Shown piece by piece: positions 1 to 7,182 of a stretch of DNA of 39,674 nucleotides. The notes beneath the pieces are model-generated. The model did no database searches and was not told the origin of the DNA. It saw only the letters and a program-made list of their open reading frames with translations. The first letter of the stretch is position 1. Each line of letters starts with the position of its first letter. The translations under genes and the position numbers were made by a program. Origin of the DNA: a virus; the IMG/VR virus record IMGVR_UViG_3300030329_005835, positions 1-39,674 of that record; one strand, given 5' to 3'.

Positions 1-100
1 GTGAAGAAGGTGCACGGGCGCAGTGCCCCAACCCCTCAACCGTCCACCCCTCCGGCCCAGCCCCGCAAAGGCAAGGTCGATCGATTGGCCGCCGCCCGGG
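1..100. repeat. Terminal overlap, left copy (matches 39575-39674)
   Basis: Bases 1-100 repeat bases 39575-39674 with one difference, at position 99 (g here, a at 39673). The reading frame of the scaffold-like gene is preserved across the join. This is either an assembly overlap of a circular or circularly permuted genome or a short direct terminal repeat; the sequence alone cannot decide. Confidence 0.9.
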
Positions 101-168
101 AAAAGACCCGCCAGACCGGCACCAGGCAGGCCCTCGCCGAGGAATTCGCCGTGGGAATGGCCGGATGA
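1..168 (+). CDS. 3' end of scaffold-like protein gene (continues from 38507)
   Basis: The window opens inside a gene. Reading frame 1 gives V-K-K-V-H-G-R-S, a Pro/Lys-rich linker and a basic tail ending ...FAVGMAG before TGA at 166-168. The same codons end the window (39575 onward), so this is the last 55 residues of the gene starting at 38507, about 411 residues in total. A basic C-terminus just upstream of the capsid gene suits a scaffolding protein, where that end usually contacts the coat protein; that role is inferred. Confidence 0.75.
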   Translation: MKKVHGRSAPTPQPSTPPAQPRKGKVDRLAAAREKTRQTGTRQALAEEFAVGMAG

Positions 169-186
169 CTCAACTGGCCCCGGTGA

Positions 187-201
187 ACCCGCGAAGCGGG
201 T
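187..201 (+). terminator. Short hairpin between scaffold-like and capsid genes
   Basis: ACCCGC and GCGGGT form a perfect 6-bp stem with a 3-base loop. It lies between the TGA at 168 and the capsid ATG at 254. There is no T-tract, so it is more likely an mRNA-stability or processing element, or an attenuator, than a full intrinsic terminator. Confidence 0.35.
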
Positions 202-253
202 GGCTTGGTAGGCGTTTCGTGAATGCAAGAGCAAGATAACAGAAAGAACTGAC

Positions 254-1273
254 ATGCCTCAGACAACCTCTCAAGACCCCGGCGTGGCCGGTGGGCGTCG
301 GGAATACATACTCGACAAAATCACAACCGTGGAGCCGGAAGCAACGCCCTTCCTCTCCAGTATCCGCAAGATCAGTGGCGCCAAGTCCACGACCGTGGAG
401 ACCCTCGTTGACGACCTACGGCCTGCCCGCAAGAGCGGCACCAAGGAAGGCGAGAAGGCGACCAAGTCCAACAACAAGGCCAAGAATCGCGCCAAGGTGA
501 AGAACAATGTTCATCGCTGGTTCGATGAATGGGCCGTGGGTGAAGTCCAATCCGCCATCGCCAAGAACGGTGGCCAGGCGGCCGTCAACAACGAGGCCGG
601 ACGCGCCAAGGCCAAAATGATCACCGAAGGCAAGCGCGACATGGAAGCCATCCTCCTTTCGGACAACACCCCCAACGAGGGCACTTCGGACGATGACATG
701 CGCAGCCGCGGCGCCTTTGACTGGCACAGCACCGCCGGGGGCGCCGGCAACCTGCTCGTGCCCGAAGGCTATCGCACGCCCGCCGGCAACAACATCGATC
801 ACAGCAGCACCACCACGAACGCCCTCTTCACCGAGGATGCGTTCAACAAGGCGCTCAAGAACATCAAGAGCCAGCACGGATCCAAGCAGACCCTGCAGCT
901 TTACTGCGGCAACGACGTGCAGGAAACGGTGGACAACTTCTCGCGCATCCAGCCGAGCAGCACCAACAACCGTTATCTCGTCAACCAGAACGCGGATTCC
1001 CACGAGATCAACCTCACGGTCACGATCTTCGATTCCTCCTTCGCCCGGGTTGAACTCATCCCGGACGAATTCGTGAAGGTCGATGCGGCTGGTGCCGGAA
1101 CCGGCAACGCCGGTGTCCTCGCCCAGAGCGAATATTGGGAGCTGCATTTCATGGAAGACCTCGTCACCGAGGATCATCCGGACGACGAAGGCGCCGGTCC
1201 CTGGGGCTGGGCGCGGGCCATGTTCGCCTCCCTCAACCTCAACCCCCTGGCTGGAGGCATCATCTACGAATAA
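254..1273 (+). CDS. Major capsid protein (SU10 major-head-protein-like)
   Basis: This 339-residue protein is the main shell subunit candidate. The N-terminal pattern REYILDKITTVEPEATPFLSSI, followed by a Glu-rich arm (about 55-75) and a central helix with AGRAKAKMITEGKRDMEAILLS (about 115-136), resembles the SU10 major head family (HK97 fold), where 'TPF-S-I' and 'KRDME' elements recur. The C-terminal half is beta-rich. It lies directly behind the scaffold-like gene and before small virion genes, the standard head order. No strong Shine-Dalgarno precedes the ATG; the leader is A-rich (aacagaaagaactgac). The family call is by recognition of motifs, not by a search. Confidence 0.85.
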   Translation: MPQTTSQDPGVAGGRREYILDKITTVEPEATPFLSSIRKISGAKSTTVETLVDDLRPARKSGTKEGEKATKSNNKAKNRAKVKNNVHRWFDEWAVGEVQSAIAKNGGQAAVNNEAGRAKAKMITEGKRDMEAILLSDNTPNEGTSDDDMRSRGAFDWHSTAGGAGNLLVPEGYRTPAGNNIDHSSTTTNALFTEDAFNKALKNIKSQHGSKQTLQLYCGNDVQETVDNFSRIQPSSTNNRYLVNQNADSHEINLTVTIFDSSFARVELIPDEFVKVDAAGAGTGNAGVLAQSEYWELHFMEDLVTEDHPDDEGAGPWGWARAMFASLNLNPLAGGIIYE

Positions 1274-1280
1274 TCGATCA

Positions 1281-1300
1281 AGGCGGGGGCAACCCCGCCT
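1281..1300 (+). terminator. Strong GCAA-tetraloop hairpin after the capsid gene
   Basis: AGGCGGGG and CCCCGCCT form a perfect 8-bp stem closed by GCAA, a GNRA tetraloop. It starts 8 bases after the capsid stop codon and lacks a T-run. It could protect the abundant capsid mRNA from 3' exonucleases or partly terminate transcription. Confidence 0.5.
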
Positions 1301-1348
1301 GCGATCAACTCAAGACACTATCAACTCTCAACGAAGAACGAACGAATC

Positions 1349-1813
1349 ATGAACATTCAACGCATCAAATGCCCCGGCGATTTCAACGGGGCCACCCACT
1401 TCGCCGAGGTTTCCTACACCAATGGAGACTTCGACGCAGCGGCCACGACCGAAACCATCACCCTGAAATCACTCGCCAAGGGAGACATCGTCTTCCCTGC
1501 CGGCTGTTTCGTGGTGGTCGAGGACGGCCTCAACGGCGGATCCGTCTCCGCGGCCACCGTGGAATTGGGGTTGACCGGCGATACCGACCGCATCCTGGAC
1601 ACGGCGAACTGCTTCGACACGACCGACGAAGGCAAGACCCTCGTGCAGTCAGTGTCTGCCGACAACCTGAACTACGCGGCCACCTCGGCGATCGATCTGC
1701 TCTGCACGGTCAAGCTGACCGGCGGCAACAGCAGCACGCTCACCGGCGGGAAGTTGTGGGTTTACCTCAACATCGCTGAAGCTGCGAAGATCAATACCGA
1801 TCTCGAGGCTTAG
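1349..1813 (+). CDS. Putative head decoration / minor virion protein
   Basis: A 154-residue protein with no helix-rich or enzymatic signature. Alternating Thr/Val/Gly stretches (GDIVFPAGCFVVVEDG near 45-60, TVELGLTGDTDRILDT near 70-85) suggest an all-beta fold. Its place directly after the capsid gene is where decoration or cement proteins are usually encoded, so that role is likely but inferred from position and size. The ATG follows an SD-less CA-rich leader (caactctcaacgaagaacgaa). It ends with TAG, showing that TAG acts as a real stop in this phage. Confidence 0.6.
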   Translation: MNIQRIKCPGDFNGATHFAEVSYTNGDFDAAATTETITLKSLAKGDIVFPAGCFVVVEDGLNGGSVSAATVELGLTGDTDRILDTANCFDTTDEGKTLVQSVSADNLNYAATSAIDLLCTVKLTGGNSSTLTGGKLWVYLNIAEAAKINTDLEA

Positions 1814-1855
1814 GCATTGCGTGCCGGCCAAAGCGCTTCGCGCGCTCGCGCAGGT

Positions 1856-2290
1856 ATGATCATCCAAGCGACCAAATACGCCTCTGTTTCCCGGTTGGCC
1901 TCCCAACAGGCCGGCCGGGGACAGGGGACTTCCCGATCCGGGAAACTCCGCGGCCACGTGAAGGCACGGAGCGGTCCGGCGATCCGCGTGAAAGGTCCTA
2001 AAGGCGTTACCTTTGAAGAATGGTGGTCCAAGGAAATGAAGGAGGGGAACATCCTCCACAAATATTTCGACCGGGTCCGGCACAGTGCGCCCAAGCGGTG
2101 GCGCAAAGTCGCCCAACGGGCCAGTCGTCGAACGCAGAACAACCAGAGTGATCACCGCGTCCTCGCCCAGGTGCCCCTCAATGACTACCTCCGCTGGAAA
2201 CAGGTCGATGAACATTTCTGGCAGGACGACAACAACCTCCGAAAACTCCGGCAGGACAACCCCGACCTCCGCGAGTGCATCAGGATATGA
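1856..2290 (+). CDS. Hypothetical basic virion-region protein
   Basis: 144 residues starting MIIQATKYASVSRLASQQ. The N-terminal third is rich in Arg, Lys, Gly and Ser; the rest is helical and charged, ending in a Trp/Asp-rich segment (RWKQVDEHFWQDDNNLRKL). The frame is open upstream to a TTG at 1817, but the ATG at 1856 is preferred because the upstream part is low-complexity Arg/Ala translation. It sits between the decoration-like and adaptor genes, so a head-completion role is possible. I do not recognise the family. Confidence 0.55.
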   Translation: MIIQATKYASVSRLASQQAGRGQGTSRSGKLRGHVKARSGPAIRVKGPKGVTFEEWWSKEMKEGNILHKYFDRVRHSAPKRWRKVAQRASRRTQNNQSDHRVLAQVPLNDYLRWKQVDEHFWQDDNNLRKLRQDNPDLRECIRI

Positions 2291-2304
2291 CCCTCCCCCT
2301 CGCG

Positions 2305-2432
2305 GTGCCCGCCGTTGAACACAGACACCCGTTCCATTGTGAGAGGAACGCGGATCGCATGACCGGCGCCGGGTTATTGGCTGTGGGCCGGTGCCAGACC
2401 CAGCGATTCAGTCTGTGTTCAACCGTGGGCAC
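2305..2432. repeat. Long intercistronic inverted repeat
   Basis: Two arms (2305-2326 and 2411-2432) are reverse complements over 22 bases: a perfect 13-bp core (GTTGAACACAGAC / GTCTGTGTTCAAC), a short mismatched stretch and a 6-bp outer match (GTGCCC / GGGCAC). The 84-base insert is GC-rich and carries further self-complementary pieces (ccggcgcc, ggccggtgcc). It fills most of the 185-base gap between 2290 and 2476. A structured RNA, a processing site or a small non-autonomous element are all possible. Confidence 0.55.
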
Positions 2433-2440
2433 CAGGCCAT

Positions 2441-2450
2441 TCGTAAATCG
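2441..2450. repeat. GATTTACGA-type intergenic motif, copy 1
   Basis: TCGTAAATCG lies 26 bases upstream of the adaptor ATG. The same motif recurs only in non-coding leaders that I noticed: 33055-33086 (twice), 34153-34183 (three times) and 38322-38346 (twice, one degenerate). It may be a regulatory site or a host-type simple intergenic repeat. Confidence 0.4.
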
Positions 2451-2475
2451 TCAGCCGAATCAGCCATAAATCTCG

Positions 2476-3756
2476 ATGACCCAGGAATCCCTCACCGACG
2501 TTCTGAACGACGCCCTGACCTACTCGGGGCGGACCTCCGCGGCCAAGGCTACGGACCAGAACCTCGCCCTGCTCTTCCTGAACCGATGCCTCAAGAAATT
2601 CTGGGAGTTCGCCTGGTGGCCCGGCATCACCCACGTCGAGCCGCGCCACTTCGCCCCCGTCTGGTCCTCCGCCGGTGGCTACATCACCGGGGATGTCGTT
2701 TATTACCCCGCCACCAACCAGCACTATGAATGTCTCGGCACCGGTGGCACCGAACCCGTCGATTCCGACAACAACATCAACGCCCAGCATTGGGCCACGT
2801 CCGCCACCGAATTCACCGCCTCCGACTGGGATTCCACCAAGACCTATGCCCAGGGCGACCTTGTGACCCTGCGCTCCACCGGCCGCGTCTACCAGAGCCG
2901 CGTGGATTCCAACACCTTAACCCCCGTCGGCAATGACGGAGCCTGGGGCATTCGCACCCCCTTCCACTGGCGCATCGATTTCGAGCAGAGCGAACCCGCC
3001 CGGGCGCTGGACGCTTCACCCTCCGTCGCCTACGTCTCCCCGAAGGCCTTCGTCTACGGCAACCAGGAAGTCCCGCTCGAACCCGGCGCGGCCATTCTCC
3101 TGCAAAACGTCACCGATCAGGAATGGAACGGCCTCTGGCAGTCCGACGTGCAAGAATGGCGCGGCACGGACATCATCTTCACCCCCGGCATTAACCTCGC
3201 CAGCACCAGCACCAACGGCACCGTCACCACCTGGCGACGGCCCGTTGGCCATGTGCGCAACATTTTTGCCAGTGATCCCCGCCACCACGGATTCAACGCT
3301 GGCCACAAGGCCACCCGGCTCGTCAATGGATTCGTCTCTCCCCTCCGGCAGGGCACCGTCTGGCTCGAATACCGCGAGCGCGTCCCGGTGATGTCCAACA
3401 CCGCCTACAGCGCCACCACCGCCTACAGCGCCGACGACACCATGCTCTTTACCGATGGCCATTGCTACCAGGCCGTGCTCGCCACCACCGCCGGCCAATC
3501 CCCTGCCACCCATCCCGGCAAGTGGCGCAAACAATTCATCCCCGGCTACCTTCGCGAAGCCCTCGCCCTCGGCGTCTCCGGCAGCCTGAAGGAGCACCAC
3601 AACGGGAACCAGGACGGTGCCATTGACCGCAACCGGGCGCAGGCCGAACTCCGATCCCAGATCCGAGAACTTCAAATCGATCAATCGCAAACCCGCAACA
3701 TCCGGGTGCCCTGGGCCAGCCAGCCCAGCGGCAACGGACAGCGCGTAGCCGCCTGA
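2476..3756 (+). CDS. Head-tail adaptor-like protein with inserted carbohydrate-binding-like modules
   Basis: 426 residues. The N-terminus (LTDVLNDALTYSG...LLFLNRCLKKFWEFAWWPG, 6-50) and the C-terminal helix bundle (PGYLREALALGVSGSLKEHH, about 356-375, then an Arg/Gln-rich helix) resemble podovirus adaptor/gatekeeper subunits (T7 gp11 or P22 gp4 type), whose halves pack together. Between them are three short repeats of the pattern Y-x-x-G/D-D-x-V/M ... Y-x-x ... P ... W, near 68-87, 123-160 and 313-350, similar to CBM5/12-like modules. The middle of the chain is beta-rich. I infer an adaptor displaying surface modules at the head-tail joint; the alternative is a separate tail-tube or adhesin protein. 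Confidence 0.6.
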   Translation: MTQESLTDVLNDALTYSGRTSAAKATDQNLALLFLNRCLKKFWEFAWWPGITHVEPRHFAPVWSSAGGYITGDVVYYPATNQHYECLGTGGTEPVDSDNNINAQHWATSATEFTASDWDSTKTYAQGDLVTLRSTGRVYQSRVDSNTLTPVGNDGAWGIRTPFHWRIDFEQSEPARALDASPSVAYVSPKAFVYGNQEVPLEPGAAILLQNVTDQEWNGLWQSDVQEWRGTDIIFTPGINLASTSTNGTVTTWRRPVGHVRNIFASDPRHHGFNAGHKATRLVNGFVSPLRQGTVWLEYRERVPVMSNTAYSATTAYSADDTMLFTDGHCYQAVLATTAGQSPATHPGKWRKQFIPGYLREALALGVSGSLKEHHNGNQDGAIDRNRAQAELRSQIRELQIDQSQTRNIRVPWASQPSGNGQRVAA

Positions 3757-3795
3757 TACAAACCCTCAACTCCCAGCTCCTGACTGCCACGTAAT

Positions 3796-4161
3796 ATGAA
3801 CTCAAGAATATCCCTCTCCGGAACCGAAAACTCACCGGTGCCCATCTACGCCGGGGACCAGTCCGCCGATCTTGCGGCCATCGACATAAGCAGTGCGGCC
3901 ACCGTCATCACCGCCACCAGTGGCAAGACCGTGCGCCTGGTCGCCGTTGAATTCAGCGTGAGTGCTGCGAGTGCGGTGGTCTTCCAGACCGCCACCCTCA
4001 ACACCGTTTTCTATCGCACCCCCTCCCTCGCCGCCAATACGCCCTACACGATGATCCTCGGAAACGGCCACGGCAAACTCGCCCCGGCCGCCGATGACAT
4101 CGAGGCATTGTCCAGCGCCGCCGCCTCCATCACCGGCACCCTCTGGTACACCGAACAGTAA
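3796..4161 (+). CDS. Hypothetical small beta-rich virion protein
   Basis: 121 residues, rich in Ala, Ser and Thr, with alternating hydrophobic strands (TVITATSGKTVRLVAVEFSV, SAVVFQTATLNTVFY) and no catalytic motif. It begins 39 bases after the adaptor stop behind a CA-rich leader without Shine-Dalgarno and ends 27 bases before the lectin-like gene. Size and composition fit a small decoration or tail-accessory subunit. I do not recognise a family. Confidence 0.55.
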   Translation: MNSRISLSGTENSPVPIYAGDQSADLAAIDISSAATVITATSGKTVRLVAVEFSVSAASAVVFQTATLNTVFYRTPSLAANTPYTMILGNGHGKLAPAADDIEALSSAAASITGTLWYTEQ

Positions 4162-4188
4162 TCCAACGCCGAACTCTCAACTCCCGCC

Positions 4189-5568
4189 ATGCCCCTCCCA
4201 TTCCTGCAGGTTCCCGTGCTGTCCCGGATCTCCGGGGCCGCCGTTGAACCCGCTGATTTGAACGACGGGCTCTATTCGCTATACCTGTTTGAGGAAGGTA
4301 TTGATACTGGGTCTGAATACCAGGTGGCGGATGTCATCGGCGGGCGGCACCTGGATGATTCGAACAACGGCTATTCGATTTCAATCGAGGGCGGTGGAAC
4401 GCGGGGCAATCGTTGCGGGTTCGGTGCCAGCAGCTTTGCGGAGTTGACGAGTTCGGCCTTCCCGGTGAACGGAGACCGGACCTTCTGCTTTGACATCAAC
4501 TTCACGACGCAGGACACGAGCGGTTCGGACGTGAAGGTGTTCCACTACCTGAGCGGCACGAGCAAGATCAAGCTGGAGTGGTTGGGGAACAACAAGCTGA
4601 AATACACCTACAACGGCGTGAGCATCACGACCTCCGTTACGGTTGGCGGGCAGCTGCGCAATGTGGCTTTCGGGCATGGGGATGGAAAGGCCTTCCTGTA
4701 TCTGGACGGGACCCTGGTGGGGGAATCGACGGTGGCGCAGTTGACGGATACGACGGGGACGATCACCTGGTTGAACACGGATGAGAGTGGGGACTATGAG
4801 TTTTACATCGATCAATGTTCGGTGCACGCCCGCCGGCTGACGGCAGCTGAGATCACGCTGCGGCAGACCTTGTTCATCGGCGGCTTCCATTACCAGCTGG
4901 ACGGCAGCAATGACTACGTGGCGTTGAGCAATGAGGACACCACGCTGGCCTTGTCCGGCGAGATGAGCATCTCGGCATGGATCAAGGCGGACAGCGATTC
5001 GGGGAATGCGATCGTGGCCAATGCGACGGGCTCCACGGCGATTTACTCGTTCAGTTATGGACAGTCTGCCTCCGGTAAGCTGGAGATGTGGCACACCGGC
5101 GCCGGACCGGTGGCCAGCAGCACCGCGGGCCTGGCCTTGGCGGGGGATTGGCATCATGTGGTCGTCACGCGCTCGGGAAGTGCCGGAGACTGGACGGTTA
5201 GCTTCTATGTGGATGCGGTCGCCAAGGGCTCGACTGCGGGCATCTCGACGGACCCGACATCAAGCGGATCGCAGGAGGCGGTGATCGGTCGGTTTGGGTC
5301 TTTCAGCGGGGCATACTTCGACGGATCCGTCGCGGATGTTCGGCTCTACGATGATGTGCTGACCTCCGGTGAGATCAGCTGGCTGAAGAATTTCGGAACG
5401 AGCGGCGATGATCCCACCAGCGCGAACCTCGTGGCGCATTATTACTGTGCTGAGGGCACCGGGACCGTCGCCAAGGACAGTGAGGGTTCAAGTGACGGGA
5501 CGCTGACGAATGGGCCGGCGCATGGGGTGAATGACAAGACTCCCTATGCGCAGGTTTCGACCTCTTGA
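4189..5568 (+). CDS. Virion protein with two LamG/concanavalin-like lectin domains
   Basis: 459 residues with two tandem jelly-roll modules. The first (about 25-225) has the strand pattern DRTFCFDINFTTQD...IKLEWLGNNKLKYTYNG...AFLYLDGTLVGE...YEFYIDQCSVHARRLTAAEI. The second (about 232-400) is a clear LamG-3 type: LDGSNDYVALSN, MSISAWIKAD, DWHHVVVTRSGSAG, VSFYVDAVAKG, DGSVADVRLYDDVLTSGEI. Such domains bind glycans or proteins and occur on receptor-binding or decoration proteins. Position among structural genes suggests display on the particle. Codon use here has more G-ending codons (ttg, gcg, ggg) than the C-ending genes on either side, hinting at a different origin for this module. Confidence 0.75.
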   Translation: MPLPFLQVPVLSRISGAAVEPADLNDGLYSLYLFEEGIDTGSEYQVADVIGGRHLDDSNNGYSISIEGGGTRGNRCGFGASSFAELTSSAFPVNGDRTFCFDINFTTQDTSGSDVKVFHYLSGTSKIKLEWLGNNKLKYTYNGVSITTSVTVGGQLRNVAFGHGDGKAFLYLDGTLVGESTVAQLTDTTGTITWLNTDESGDYEFYIDQCSVHARRLTAAEITLRQTLFIGGFHYQLDGSNDYVALSNEDTTLALSGEMSISAWIKADSDSGNAIVANATGSTAIYSFSYGQSASGKLEMWHTGAGPVASSTAGLALAGDWHHVVVTRSGSAGDWTVSFYVDAVAKGSTAGISTDPTSSGSQEAVIGRFGSFSGAYFDGSVADVRLYDDVLTSGEISWLKNFGTSGDDPTSANLVAHYYCAEGTGTVAKDSEGSSDGTLTNGPAHGVNDKTPYAQVSTS

Positions 5569-6243
5569 GTGAATTTCCCTGACTCCATCAATACACAACA
5601 CCAACAAATCCCCCATACTCTCATAAACACACAACAACGAATCCTCGCCACCACCGCCCTCGCGGCCCTCACCCTCCTCTTGGCCAAGGGCTGCGCCACG
5701 CTTAAACCCAACGCGGACCCGGTGGCCGTGCGCGCCGAACAGACGCTTTCCGTCGCCTTGCTCACAGTAGACGCGGCCCTGAAGTTTGAGTCGGAGAACC
5801 GGGAACAGTTGCCGGATTCGATTCGCGAGGCGGCTGCTGCGGTGCGCTCAAACGCGGCCCGGGCCTTCACTTCCGCCGATGATGTGCGGTTGGCCTACAA
5901 GCGCGGTGCCGCCACGGAATCCAAATTGCTTCTGGCTCTGACCTTGTTGGAGGAGCTGGTCATCCAGGTCAAGTGGTGGACCGGTATTTCGCCGGCCTCA
6001 ATGGCCGGTCTGACGGCGACTGAGACACTGGTGATCGAGGCGGAGGTTTATGGCGGTGGTTCCCCGGCCTCATGGAGCGCGGCGATCCCCCTGGCAATTG
6101 AGTTGGCCAAACAAATCTACGGATTGATCAACGGCATTCGAGACAACCTGCGGCAGGACATGCAATGGAACGCCGAGGAAGATGCCGTCTTTCGGTCAAG
6201 ACTGTTGCAGACCATCACCCAGGATCACTGGCGGGCAGGCTGA
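5569..6243 (+). CDS. Membrane-anchored or lipoprotein-like lysis-region protein
   Basis: 224 residues with one hydrophobic N-terminal segment (ILATTALAALTLLLAKGC, about 26-43) ending in Cys, a poor lipobox (Leu-Ala-Lys-Gly-Cys). The rest is helical and Ala-rich. The frame has no upstream ATG: the only obvious start is GTG at 5569, directly after the previous TGA, and the first 25 codons look like one of this phage's CA-rich leaders, so the true start may lie nearer the hydrophobic segment with a non-standard codon. It is followed closely by a cysteine-peptidase-like gene and a small lipoprotein, so a holin- or spanin-like lysis role is possible but unproven. Confidence 0.5.
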   Translation: MNFPDSINTQHQQIPHTLINTQQRILATTALAALTLLLAKGCATLKPNADPVAVRAEQTLSVALLTVDAALKFESENREQLPDSIREAAAAVRSNAARAFTSADDVRLAYKRGAATESKLLLALTLLEELVIQVKWWTGISPASMAGLTATETLVIEAEVYGGGSPASWSAAIPLAIELAKQIYGLINGIRDNLRQDMQWNAEEDAVFRSRLLQTITQDHWRAG

Positions 6244-6245
6244 TC

Positions 6246-6713
6246 ATGGCCAGCGTGATTCCATACGCCCGTTACGTGCAGGAGATTCACACCCTCATCC
6301 GGGACGGGGCGGTGATCAACACCCCCCGGGATGGGTCGGACATTGTCTGCCCCTCGCAGGAGTTCCTGGAACGTGAGTTCCTGCCCGCGCTGGACAAGGT
6401 CACGAAGCCCTACGTGGTGAACACCTATGACTGCGAGGATTTCTGCGCCGAGGCGCACATCCTGATGACCCGCTCCGTGCTGGCCAATGGCGTCTATCAT
6501 GGGAAGGGGCATTCCCTGGGATACGCCGAGGTGATCATTCCCTCCGGAGTGGCCCTGAACGGCGTGAGCGATGGCGTGCATGCCACGAACATGGTGCGAA
6601 CGGACAATGGCGGGTGGTTCTTCATGGAGCCCCAACCCGGCCCGGCCCAACGGCTGGAAAACCCACTGGACGCCTTCGATCGCGGCATCCGCATAAGGAG
6701 GTATGACCCGTGA
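6246..6713 (+). CDS. Transglutaminase-like cysteine peptidase, candidate cell-wall hydrolase
   Basis: 155 residues. A Cys-His-acid layout is visible: Cys63 in YDCEDFCAEAH, His112 in VHATNM and an acidic residue in WFFMEPQPG (Glu128), with spacing like small phage proteins of the transglutaminase/papain-like fold in which D-C-x-D/E-F, H-A-x-N and W-F-x-E-P recur. Such a protein could cut peptidoglycan crosslinks (endolysin) or process virion proteins. It starts 2 bases after the upstream stop and overlaps the next gene by 4 bases. I infer endolysin from its position between two putative membrane-associated proteins; no canonical endolysin is seen elsewhere in the window. Confidence 0.55.
   Translation: MASVIPYARYVQEIHTLIRDGAVINTPRDGSDIVCPSQEFLEREFLPALDKVTKPYVVNTYDCEDFCAEAHILMTRSVLANGVYHGKGHSLGYAEVIIPSGVALNGVSDGVHATNMVRTDNGGWFFMEPQPGPAQRLENPLDAFDRGIRIRRYDP
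6694..6712 (+). promoter_or_regulatory. Strong Shine-Dalgarno deciding the GTG start at 6710
   Basis: AAGGAGGT at 6694-6701 is a perfect anti-16S complement. It sits 8 bases before GTG at 6710 but only 1 base before an alternative ATG at 6703, which is too close. It therefore selects the GTG frame (lipoprotein). It is one of the few canonical Shine-Dalgarno sites in this genome. Confidence 0.7.
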
Positions 6714-6874
6714 GACGCAGCGCAGCCGCCATGGTCGCTTCGCTCCTGATCTGCACCACCGCTTGCAGCACCAAGAGTTTGAACCGGCAGCTGAAGGAGG
6801 CGGACCCGAATCTCCCGTCCCTGAAGGTTCCCTCGGATTACCGGGGCATCACCAACGCCCCACCCCTGCGATAG
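6710..6874 (+). CDS. Small lipoprotein, possible outer-membrane spanin (Rz1-like)
   Basis: 54 residues starting with GTG. The N-terminus is a lipoprotein signal: MRRS, a hydrophobic stretch AAAMVASLLI, then CTTAC with the lipidated Cys at 19. The mature part is short and Pro-rich at the end (PSLKVPSDYRGITNAPPLR). Size, lipid anchor and Pro-rich tail match outer-membrane spanins, which join inner and outer membranes in Gram-negative lysis. It overlaps the peptidase-like gene by 4 bases and precedes a coiled-coil protein by 1 base. The role is inferred; a partner inner-membrane spanin is not certain. Confidence 0.6.
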   Translation: MRRSAAAMVASLLICTTACSTKSLNRQLKEADPNLPSLKVPSDYRGITNAPPLR

Positions 6875-6875
6875 C

Positions 6876-7178
6876 ATGAAACAGGCCTTGGAACATTTGA
6901 AGGAGCGCCACCAGACCTACCTGCTGAGCGTATTGATTGCGGTGGTCGGCCGGGAAGAGTTCCGTGGTGAGGGCTTGTCCAAACAACAGGCGGCGGAGGT
7001 GAACACCATCTCCCACACAAACATCGCCGTGCACTCGATCCGGCCCCACGCCGGAGCCGTGCCCATGACCAAGGTGGAACATCTGGACAAGACCCTCTTC
7101 AGCCTCACCCGCACCGTGGAAGATCTGCGGAAGACCGTCAACGACCTCCGCGTCGAAGTCGCCAAGCGGCGGCAGTAA
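6876..7178 (+). CDS. Small coiled-coil protein of the lysis/tail region
   Basis: 100 residues, mostly helical, with a C-terminal heptad-like segment (KVEHLDKTLFSLTRTVEDLRKTVNDLRVEVAKR, about 65-98). The N-terminal part YLLSVLIAVVG (15-25) is hydrophobic but short for a membrane helix. It starts one base after the lipoprotein stop and ends 4 bases before the nozzle-like gene, so it is co-transcribed with both. An inner spanin-like or tail-assembly chaperone role is possible; I do not recognise a family. Confidence 0.5.
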   Translation: MKQALEHLKERHQTYLLSVLIAVVGREEFRGEGLSKQQAAEVNTISHTNIAVHSIRPHAGAVPMTKVEHLDKTLFSLTRTVEDLRKTVNDLRVEVAKRRQ

Positions 7179-7182
7179 ATCG

